From contig OY730169.1 in the NCBI GenBank assembly GCA_963422465.1, forward strand, positions 1,426,001 to 1,490,000: a stretch of DNA of 64,000 bases. The letters are read 5' to 3'. A program made the translations under genes and the position numbers. Every line of letters starts with the position of its first letter. Within the stretch, counting starts at the first letter, position 1. Positions 1 to 9,783 of this stretch are shown here, in pieces. Under the pieces are notes generated by a model that was not told where the DNA came from, did not search any database, and saw only the letters and a program-made list of their open reading frames with translations. Source of the stretch: Lichina pygmaea (taxonomy: Eukaryota; Ascomycota; Lichinomycetes; Lichinales; Lichinaceae).

Positions 1-1859
1 CATCAACAGACATCTCTCAGGAAACAGAGACCACAACAGTACAACAGAATAGATAATAAAATAGATATAATTTAAGGACAAAGTCAAAAAGATCCTTAGA
101 CTATCTAACAAAGACAAAGTGGCTATACAAATAATCCAGCACATCAAACAACAACACTCAGCCACAGAGTACACTACACAGTTCAAACAATACTTAGTAC
201 TGACTGACTGGGATAACAATACTTTAATAGTTATGTACTGACATAGACTTAAAGAAAACATGAAGAATAAGATCACTTTTGACAGACAAGTGGTCAACAC
301 ACTGGATAAGCTCATCATACAAGCAATCAACATCAACAATAAGCTATTCAAGTAAGTGATGGAGAAATACTATAACAGAGAATACAGCCACCCCACAGTA
401 TGTGAGCAACCACTACAAGCTGCCTAACAAGACACTACCACATAAACTATATAGTTATACACCTATGGAACTGGATGCAGTCCACCACAAGGGAAGGTTC
501 ACAAAAGGAAGAAACAACAAGAAGAGGAAAGCACTGAAGTGCTATGCCTGTGGCAAGCTAGGCCACATAGTGAAAGACTATTATTTAAAGAACAAGTTGT
601 ACTGACAGCAACTTAATACACTTGACAGAGACTGGAATATCATCAAGCCAGAGGACCTACCAGAAGAGACTTAGCTATCTCTTGAACAATAGGACAAGTA
701 CAATCAGACATTAGAAGTAGTCCACCAACTGGCAACATTAGAAGGCAAGAACCTACCAGAACAGACAGGCTAGGACAAGAGACAGAAGTCCTTAACCACC
801 TCTGATAAAGACTAAGACAAACCTGTATCTATCAAAGAAGAAATACCACAAGAAAGCTATACTTACAGTATAGACTCACAAAACCTACAGTACAGTGAAC
901 TACAGTGGAGGTTTTGCACAAAGCACTACTGCACCTACCACAAACAGCTACAAAGATATAGAGAATATTCACTCTACCACACCACCTACCATAAGTATTA
1001 AGTCAACTGCAAAAAGAATATGTGTGAGATCTATCTTTGGGACAAACACCAACACACTGCATTCCCTGGGCACACACATGATTAGTATAAACAATTTATG
1101 TTCCTACAGCAAGGCAACAACCACAACTGCTATATCAACAATTAGCAGTACTGTCTCAAGCCTGGATGTGACAAGCATCAGCAAGACAAATTTATAAACA
1201 GATTCCTCAGAACTGATAGGAATAGCTAGACCTATTGCCCAGTCAGTGACAGTATCTTTTCCACTATTTCCAGCTATGCCTCTCTCTTGAAGAAACCTTT
1301 AAAGGAATCCTCAACTATCTCTCCTAAGTGGAAATTCACTTGGTTAAGTCAAATAACTACTAACCAGGCTAGTTCAAAGAAAGAACTACAAAAGCTCTTT
1401 ACTAAAGAGTGGGAAGACCAATAGGAAGAGAAGAAAAGAAGAAGCTATCCAGGCTGGCAGACTTTCTGTCAAAAGCCACACAAAAACAATCTGAAGCTCT
1501 ACAAAGAGTTACAGAAAGCTGAGGCAAGTCTGCTACTGCAAATCAGGACTGGAAGAATTGGTCTGGCAAGTTTTCTTTTCAAAGCTGGAGTTCCTGACTT
1601 CCCTACCCCACTATGTGTGTGTGGCCAAGCAGAAGAAACTGCAAAACATATCACCTCTTCATGCTCTCTTTATTCAAGACAAAGACAACAAGTCTCTTTT
1701 AATTCCCAAGACTTCACCACTATTATTTCAAACCCAGAGCTACTACAGAAGTTCTTGTACTGGTTTATGTCTTTGAAAAGACTAAACCAGTTTAATCTAG
1801 CTTTCAAACTCCACTATTCCCAATCCAATACCTAGATTCTCTTCTCTTACCAGAAACTT

Positions 1860-2978
1860 GGCCTGCAACGACTCGAACCTCCACGTGCTGCAGGCTGGGA
1901 ACCTCGGGGCAGTCGATGGCGGGCGGCTTCCCAGGCTGCTCGTAGTCGCTGCACCAAGAGCTAATTGAGTCACCAGTCAAGCTGCTGGTGTTGCAGAGTG
2001 ACAGGCCACCGGAGGTGTCGCGCAGGCACCCTGGACACCCCCGTGAAACAGCTACAGCAGAACAGAGGACTGCGACCAAGCTTGGAAGATGAAAACCACC
2101 CGACAGACGACTACCGTGTACACTACAGCCCGAAGCCAGCCCCACAGCTGGTGGATGTGAAGTCTAGGTGTCTGATAGGGCACCTCTGGAGTAGTCGAGA
2201 GGAGTTCTTGTCACGTCACCCTCCTAGCAGAGTCTCCAGCTAACACGTGAGGATCTGCTAGGGGGGGAGTGGCCTTGGCACCACAGCGCTGTTAATCAAA
2301 CACAGACCACCTGTTAAAGAAGGAGAGTGGTCGTACAAGAAGACGTCGCCACTCCAGTGCCTAAGGGCTGTGTGATAGCCAAAGTGCTGGCTTGATGGTT
2401 TTGCCTAAGGCCTTGCCACAAAGTCTCTTTGTACGATCCACAATCTGGGGCCAGGGGACTGGGTTATCCAGTGGACCAACAGGTGCAACCGGGGCCCCAC
2501 AGGCGACAGTGGACCAAGGAGAACTCCTCCCTACTTGGTTAGTGGGCTGGAAAGGCGGCCCTGCAGGTGCTGGCACAGCCTGCAGGGTCCGTAAGGCCTG
2601 CGAGGTATGGTCGGTCTTTGTACAAGAGATCTGCGAAGGTAACGTGAAACAGTTAACAACTGCGAGGTGTGGCATATAATGGCAGTGATGGAGGTAGGGC
2701 CTGGGCCTACTACGAGACTGTCTATATGGCCTGAGAGGACAGATGCGCATGCCGGTTTGTACGGAGTGCAGGCTTAGGCTGCAAACAACAAGCTCAGAGA
2801 GCAAACTACAGTTGGAGCGTGGGCTCTGGGCTGGTGACCCAGCGCTCCGAAGCAGGATCCCAGGGGTGAGCACGTACGGCGGAGTGCAAGAGACCTCGGG
2901 ACTGTGGGAAAGTGTGGTAGAGACCCTGTGGGGGGGTGCCAACTCTACACTATGTTCTGGCATAGTACGACTGTGGCC
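1860..2978 (+). repeat. W unit, copy 1 (1.12-kb GC-rich segment fused to LINE1)
   Basis: The segment starts GGCCTGCAAC and ends TACGACTGTGGCC. Copy 2 (25269-26388, opposite strand) has the same two ends and nearly the same length (1119 and 1120 bp), so W has fixed boundaries. It is clearly richer in G+C than the LINE and Gypsy sequence around it. It has no terminal repeats, no reverse transcriptase and no recognisable protein. Open frames exist on both strands but do not look selected. Its origin is unknown. An RNA captured by the LINE machinery is the simplest reading, and the length and arrangement recall WEIRD of Magnaporthe, though homology could not be tested here. Confidence 0.75.
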
Positions 2979-4916
2979 CAGGAGGTAACATGTGAAGAAG
3001 TGGAGCAAATTCTGGCCAAGAAGAAACCTTTCACAGCAGGAGGGAGAGATAAGCTGCCAAATGGATTTCTGAGAGCTCTGGGGCCTAGGTTCTGCCAAGC
3101 TCTAGCTATTCTGACTTCAACATGCTGGAAACTGGAGTACTTCCCTGAAAGATTTAAGAGTGCAAAAACAGTCTGCTTGAGGAAACCTGGCAAGGGAACC
3201 TACAATCAAGCTAAAGCCTGGCGCCCTATAGCTCTGCTAAACACAACAGGCAAGCTGATGGAAGCTATTGCTGCAGCCAGACTAAGCAAGATAGCAGAAG
3301 AAGCTGGACTATTGCCAGATATCCAGATGGGCTTTAGGAAAGGAAGATCCACAGAAGCAGCACTTTTCCTTCTAACCTCCCAAGTGGAAAAAGTCTGGAA
3401 GGAAGGCATGGTTGCATCCCTACTCTCACTGGATATCTCAGGAGCCTATGACAGAGTTCTCCCCAAGATACTACAGCAAATTCTGAAAAGAAAAGGAATA
3501 CCTGCCTGGCTAGCTTCCTGGATCTACTCCTTCTGTGATAAGCACTCTACCACTCTTGTCTTTGATGATTCTGAGTCTTGTTCAATTCCTATTCATTGTG
3601 GAGTTCCTCAAGGTTCTCCATTATCCCCTATTCTTTTTCTATTCTACATTTCTGAATTGCATGAGACTGTGCATACTCCCTCTTCTGGTGTATCTGCCCT
3701 GGGGTTTGCAGATGATACAAATCTGCTTGCTTTTGGTCACTCCTTGAAAAGTAACCTTCTGAAGTTAAAGAACACACACCTCAAATGTCTATCATGGGCT
3801 GCAAGACATGGAATAGTCTTCTCTCCTGAGAAATATGAAATACTTCATTTTTCCAGAAGAAGATCAGACAATCTTCAGCTCAAGCTCAGACTGGGGAATG
3901 TGATTCTCAAACCAAAAGAAGAAGTGTGAGTACTTGGAGTGTACGTAGATGCAAAGCTCCACTGGCACAAACACCAGAGGATTATTCTTCAAAAAGCACA
4001 GAAAGTACTCTCTTCTCTTTCTAGAACTTCCTATTCTACTTGGGGCTTTCCAGTTCACACATCATGTCTGGTGTACACTGCTACACTGAGATCTCTACTG
4101 AGCTATGCAGTGGGGATCTGGTTTAACCCTCTAAGAAAATCCTCCAATATCTCTTCTCTTGTTTCATTTCAAAACAGATGCCTAAGACTTATTGGGGGTG
4201 CCTTCAAAGCCACTCCTTCTTTTCTATTAGAGAGTGAGCTTTTTCTTCTACCTCTAGACCTATACTTTAAATTTCACACTGCCTGTTTTCTTTCTTCTAT
4301 TCAAAACTCCCCTCTCAAATACTTCCTTGACAGTATCTTTTCCACTATTTCCAGCTATGCCTCTCTCTTAAAGAAACCTTTAAAGGAATCCTCAACTATC
4401 TCTCCTAAGTGGAAATTCACTTGGTTAAGTCAAATAACTACTAACCAGGCTAGTTCAAAGAAAGAACTACAAAAGCTCTTTACTAAAGAGTGGGAAGACC
4501 AATTGGAAGAGAAGAAAAGAAGAAGCTATCCAGGCTGGCAGACTTTCTGTCAAAAGCCACACAAAAACAATCTGAAGCTCTACAAAGAGTTACAGAAAGC
4601 TGAGGCAAGTCTGCTACTGCAAATCAGGACTGGAAGAATTGGTCTGGCAAGTTTTCTTTTCAGAGCTGGAGTTCCTGACTTCCCTACCCCACTATGTGTG
4701 TGTGGCCAAGCAGAAGAAACTGCAAAACATATCACCTCTTCATGCTCTCTTTATTCAAGACAAAGACAACAAGTCTCTTTTAATCCCCAAGACTTCACCA
4801 CTATTATTTCAAACCCAGAGCTACTACAGAAGTTCTTGTACTGGTTTATGTCTTTGAAAAGACTAAACCAGTTTAATCTAGCTTTCAAACTCCACTATTC
4901 CCAATCCAATACCTAG
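2979..4916 (+). pseudogene. LINE1 ORF2 fragment: reverse transcriptase and C-terminal CCHC domain
   Basis: This is the 3' two-thirds of a non-LTR retrotransposon ORF2. It begins inside the region before the RT palm and keeps the conserved GFRKGRST block, the SLDISGAYDRV block, GVPQGSPLSPILF and the catalytic FADDTN motif. A C-terminal Cys-Cys-His-Cys motif (CVCG, then H and C) lies near 4702-4755, and the frame ends at 4914-4916. One in-frame TGA at 3927-3929 interrupts it; the minus-strand copy at 24114-25343 has an arginine codon there, so this is a C-to-T change. The endonuclease and ORF1 are absent (5' truncation at the W junction). No RNase H motif was seen. The clade is probably the Tad/I-like fungal LINEs. 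Confidence 0.85.
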
Positions 4917-7846
4917 ATTCTCTTCTCTTACCAGAAACTTCAAGATTCCTTTTGTTACATTCCCTAGTCACACCCTGCCTTCAGTTTTTATCTCTTCAAA
5001 GGTTTTCTGAAGGAGTTCACTATTAGCTAGAAGATCTGCATGGCTGTAAAGCTACTACCAGTGTAAGAATCAAATAAAATAAAATAAAAAAATTGCCCAG
5101 TCAGTGGAAAGACACTTCAATCAGGAAAAGATTGAACTCTCTTGTCAAGGGGTGATATTGGGAGCTTAACAACATGACCTCTAGCAATACAAAGCACCTG
5201 CAATTACCTGTGTCACTACATACCAACACACCAGTACAGACATATGCACTTGTTGACTCTGGAGCCAGTGGAAATTATATTTCAAGATAATTTTACAATA
5301 CCCTTAGTACTAGAAAAAAATGTAAGCAGTAGCCCTATCAGCTTGTGATAGCAAATAGACAGACAGAGCTAGTCTGCCATAAGATGCAGCCAAGGGAAAT
5401 AGTTACCAGACACTATGCTGAAAGGATCCACCTTGATATTGTCAAGTTAGCTACTCAGGATATCTATTTGGGGATGCCTTGGCTAAAGAAGTACAACCTA
5501 GTTGTTAACTGGAGGACAGGAGTACTTATGTTTAGGAACTGCACTAACAACATAGCTCAGACCTGTTACTAGCCACAGAAGATGTAGACAGATAAGAGAA
5601 GAAGTTCTCAGTGGAACCTTACTGACAGAAAGGATAACTCTTAAAAGAAAAAGTTTACCTTGACAGGTACACCCCAGAACCAGGTGGCCAAACAGTCAGA
5701 GATAAAGAGAGAGGAAGTTGTTAACTCTCTGGAGATCTCTGAAGAGTACTGACCTGGGTATAATAACCTCTTTCAGGAAGAGACAATAATAGCAGTGTTG
5801 TCTAAGCACTAACCTTGAGATTATGAGATCAAGTTACAACCAGGGACAGAGCCAGAATTTAGACTAATTTACCAGTTATCAGAGAAAGAGCTCTAAGTAC
5901 TTTGCAAGTACCTGGAGAAGAACCTGAAAAAGAGTTTTATTTGAGAATCTCAATCACCAGCAGGATACCCAATACTATTTACACTAAAGAAAGACAGAAG
6001 TTTTCAACTTTGTGTGGACTACAGGAAACTTAACAACATTACTATCAAAAACTGATATCTGTTGCCAAATGCAAACAAATTGCAAGACAGGATCAGCCAA
6101 GCTACAATCTTCACTAAGCTGGACTTGAAAGAAGTATACAACCTGATACACATAAAAGAAGAAGAAGAATGGAAGACAGCCTTCAGAACCTGATATAGAC
6201 ACTACAAGTATCTGGTTATACTATTGAGACTGATAAACACACTAGCAATATGTTAAGTCTTGATCAACAACATCATCAGAGTACACCTGGACTAAACAGC
6301 TATTGTCTACTTAGACAATATTCTTATCTACTCAAACACACAACAGAAACATACCAAACATGTGAAGAATGTTCTACAATACCTACAAGAGGCAGAGCTT
6401 AAGCTTAACCTGAAGAAATACAAGTTCAACAAACCAGAAGTTAAATTCCTCAGATATATTATAGAAGTCAAAAAGATCAAGATCAACTCTGAGAAAATCA
6501 AAGTAATTCAGTAATAGCCAACACTGACATCAGTTAAGGAAGTACAAGCCTTTCTAGGATTTGCTAACTTCAACTGATAGTTTATCAAGAACTACTCACA
6601 GATAGCAACACTACTGACAGAACTCACAAAGAAGGATGTGGAGTACTGGTAGATAGAGAAACAACAAAAAGTATTCTAGCAGCTTAAGAACACTTACACC
6701 AAGAAACTAGTTCTCCTCAACTTCAAGACAGGCCAACTGACACAAATCAAAACAGACACTTCAGACCAGGCAGTGGGAGTATGTTTATACTAACAGGCAA
6801 ACAACAAGTAGTACCCAGTTGCCTACTACTCACACAAAATAACACAAGCAGAACAGAACTATAATATCTATAATAAAAAGCTACTAGTAGCTGTCAACAC
6901 ACTCAAACACTGGAAAGTGTATACAGAAAGCAGTTCTGAACTCACTATTCTCACAGACTACAAGAATCTGATAACATTCACAACAACCAAGAAGCTGAAC
7001 AGATAACAAGTCAGATAGGCTGAACTCCTAGAGCAACACAAGTTCAAGATCTTGTACATCCCCAGACAAGATAATAGGAGAGCAGATATACTAAGCTGAC
7101 AAAAAAACTACATAGAAGATGATGAACACCAAGAAACAATCTTACAGCAGGACTAGCAAGGAAACCTGGTACCTTGACCACAGATCAACAAGCTCACAGC
7201 AGAAGACACTGAAGAATTAATAAGAAACTACTATAACAACCCAGCACATAGTCACCCAGGAATCACCAAAACCACAGACTTTAGAGAACAATGTCATCAA
7301 CCTCTGACAACATGTCACAAACTACATCAGCAAATGTCTACTATACCAGAAAAACAAACATGGAAGACACAAGCCATACAGAGAAAGACACCTGAACACA
7401 ATACCAAAAGACTCTTGAGAAGATGTCTCAATAGACTTAATCATAAAGTTACCCAAGTCTAAAGACCCAGTCACAGGAATCACCTACAACTTAATTATGG
7501 TGATAGTGGACAGATTCACAAAATACCTAATAACAGTACTATTCAAGAAAACCCACACAGCAGAACAATTAGGACACCTCTTACTGGACAGATTGGTCAG
7601 AGACCACAGAGTTCTACTCATGATCATTACAGACAGAGACAAACTCTTCACATCTAACTACTGGAAGACAATCAGTGTAGCTATAGGAACAAAACTTAAA
7701 ATATCTACAGTCTATCACCTATAAACTGACAGCCAGACAGAGTGAGTAAACCAAGTCCTGGAGACTTATTTGCAGTATTACATCAACCAGACCCACAGTA
7801 ATTAGGTACAGTTATTACTGGTGGCACAGCTGGCAATCAACCAGCA

Positions 7847-8632
7847 TGTTATAATCTCTGGGAAGGGAAGCCACTTATTTATACAGGCATCAGGTCTTGG
7901 GCCAGACAAGAGACCACTGTGGAGTCAAGTGACCAACCAACAAGAGGTCATATGACTATCAAGACAAACACAGGTAGCTTGACACAGTATGCATGACATG
8001 TCAAGACAATCTCACCAGTCTTGACACAGGATGCATGACAGGTCAAGATAATCTTACCTGTCTTGACACAGGATGCATAATATAGTGGGACTGTCAAGAC
8101 AATCTCACTTGTCTTGACATCAAGACTGTCAAGACAATCTTGATTGTCTTGACAGGCCAGTACTATATAGCCAGGTGATAGTTCCCTTATAGAAAAATTG
8201 TCTTCAACTTATGTTGTGATCCAGACAACTAGATCTACTTCAATACAATTCTTTTGTATGAAGCTATTGATCAGGTGTCACCACCACCACATTCCACCAA
8301 ACCTCTTTGTGCTCCTTAACACTCCTCTCCTGCAAGAACCAACCTGCCTTCCACATCTCACCCTTATCCTATACTTGGTTAGGACAGCACAGTACAGACC
8401 ACAACACTTTGAAGACTCTCAAGGATAAGTACCTCAGAAGTACCCAACCCCAGCTTCCCAGATGGAAAGATTAGTGTCACCAAGCCAGACCTGTTCTACA
8501 GTGAAAGGAACAAGGTTGACAATTAGCTTATGCAACTCCAAGTCTACTTTCAATTCCAACCAGAGACAAGACTGCGTAGAGAGAAGTGGCCTCTCTTCAC
8601 AACCACTTACATAAGAGGTAATGCCTATTGAT
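7847..8632 (+). mobile_element. Gypsy-A3 5' end: LTR and start of gag
   Basis: The LTR runs 7847-8406 (560 bp), from TGTTATAATC to CAACA, and is followed by the beginning of a gag region that matches the A2 gag near 13504-13697. It interrupts the integrase of A1 after CAGCA. The LTR shares its two ends with the A2 LTR but carries a different centre, built of repeated TCAAGAC/GTCTTGA hairpins. The matching 3' end of the element is at 28756-29575. LINE2 begins at 8633. The copy is broken and is represented here only by its ends. Confidence 0.8.
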
Positions 8633-9783
8633 CTAACTCCCAGAGTCTCCAGAAGATACTTGAGAGACTGGACAGTATTGAGAAACAAGTCCAAAAACAA
8701 AACACCAAGCCAACATATGCCCAGGCAGCCCAGAAAACAGTAGGACAGGAAATCCCTGTTCCAACCAGAATCCACAGTGAAATCACTATCAGACCTGGAA
8801 CTCAGACTGGCCAGCTAGCAAACAGAACACCAGCCCAGCTTATGGAAGCTCTCAAGAAGAAAACACCACTCTCCTGCCAAAAAGAAATAAGAGCAGCCAG
8901 AAAACTACTCTCAGGAGATATTATAATCTCTCTGGAAACTCCTCAAGCCAAGACTCAGCTAGAGGAAAACAAGGACTGGATCCCAGCTGTCTTTACAGCA
9001 GAGGCCAAGATATCACCCAGAATCTTTCCAGTGCTAGTCCATAGAGTGCAGACAAAAGACTTCAAGCCAGAAAACCTGGAGGAAACAAAAAAGGCAATCT
9101 TCTCCCAAAACCCTGGGATGGAAAGTAAGGTCAACATCCTAAGAACCTACTGGTCCAGAAAAGCCAAACTCCTCCAGAAGCCAGTCACATCTCTACATGT
9201 GGATCTAGCCACCCCAGAGCAAGCAAACCTCCTAATTGAGAAAGGAGTAGTTCTAGGATACACTCTACATGAAGTAGAACCAGCCCTGCTAGCAACATCA
9301 GTCACCCAGTGCTACAAATGTGCTAGGTTTGGACACCAAGCACGCACTTGCCAAGCCCAAGCCCAGTGCACAGCCTGTGGAGGAAAGCATGCCAGAAGAG
9401 ACTGCCAGACTTCTCCAGAAACTCTAACACCAAAATGTGCAAACTGCAAGGGAAACCACCCAGCCTGGTCAAAGTCCTGCCAGAAAAAACAGGAAGCAAT
9501 CCAGAAAGCAAGAGAGGTATGGCTAGCAAGACCAGGGAGGTACACAACAGCTCCCAGACTAGCTCTACCTCAGACTCCCTCAACACAAGAAAAAAGGCCA
9601 AGTCTACAAGACAGACAAGAAGCTAAGAAAAGAAAACAAGGGGAAGTACTAAGAGCATACTCAAGCTCAAGACTGAACACTCAGCTCCCCACTTTCCCAC
9701 TTGCACAGAACTCAGAGTTCCAAATCAATATACCCAGAAAAAAAGCTACTGAGATCTTGGAAGACTCTAGCCAAGAAGATTAA
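8633..9783 (+). CDS. LINE2 ORF1: gag-like RNA-binding protein with three zinc knuckles
   Basis: The open frame runs from the LINE2 5' junction to TAA at 9781-9783; the first methionine in it is at 8842, but the frame is open upstream to 8638 and its natural start may be lost by 5' truncation. The N-terminal part has a short coiled coil (LQKILERLDSIEKQVQKQ). Near the C-terminus lie three CCHC-type knuckles (CYKCARFGHQARTC, then CTACGGKHARRDC, then CANCKGNHPAWSKSC), as in ORF1 of fungal and insect LINEs that bind their own RNA. The tail is basic. The stop codon overlaps the ORF2 start as TAATG, suggesting translation by termination and reinitiation. This frame has no internal stop. Confidence 0.85.

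Larger units (their letters stand above)
1249..5091 (+). mobile_element. Composite 1: LINE1 fragment + W + LINE1, inserted in Gypsy-A1
   Basis: A 15-bp target-site duplication (ATTGCCCAGTCAGTG, at 1234-1248 and 5092-5106) brackets the whole block, so it entered as one unit by target-primed reverse transcription. Inside are three pieces. Bases 1249-1859 are a LINE1 3' coding fragment that stops before the LINE tail. Bases 1860-2978 are the GC-rich W unit. Bases 2979-5091 are LINE1 from the reverse transcriptase to the 3' tail of AAATA-type repeats. The first fragment repeats 4328-4939 but shares several variants with the minus-strand LINE1 at 23661-25268 instead of with its neighbour. The structure fits a LINE reverse transcriptase that changed template twice. 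The MINE elements of Magnaporthe (WEIRD fused to MGL) are, as I recall them, the closest described analogy. Confidence 0.85.
1..7846 (+). mobile_element. Gypsy-A1, decayed chromovirus-type LTR retrotransposon, left part off window
   Basis: This is the oldest-looking copy of Gypsy family A, matching the copy at 12905-28425 along its length. Recognisable parts in order are the end of gag with a zinc knuckle near 540-580, an aspartic protease region with the DSGA motif near 5260, reverse transcriptase about 5830-6590, RNase H about 6600-7000 and integrase about 7190-7846. The left LTR lies outside the window and the right end stops where the LTR of copy A3 begins. A W/LINE1 composite interrupts it at 1249-5091. 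Compared with A2 it is strongly enriched in C-to-T and G-to-A differences, mostly in CpA/TpG context, which points to RIP. It is thoroughly broken, with dozens of interruptions, and is probably the oldest layer of the stack. Confidence 0.85.

Noticed and set aside
1900-2000. tRNA-like element near the W 5' end (GGTTCGAG on the minus strand)
   Set aside because: A B-box-like word is present but no cloverleaf stems could be drawn around it.
2361-2961. 200-codon minus-strand frame in W, open in both copies (also 25284-25886)
   Set aside because: The two translations differ at many positions and nearly all base differences change the amino acid, so there is no sign of protein-level selection; composition is Pro/Ser-rich as expected of GC-rich DNA.
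7960-8160. CRISPR-like array of repeats and spacers
   Set aside because: The repeats are hairpin units inside an LTR of a eukaryotic retroelement; spacing and context do not fit CRISPR.
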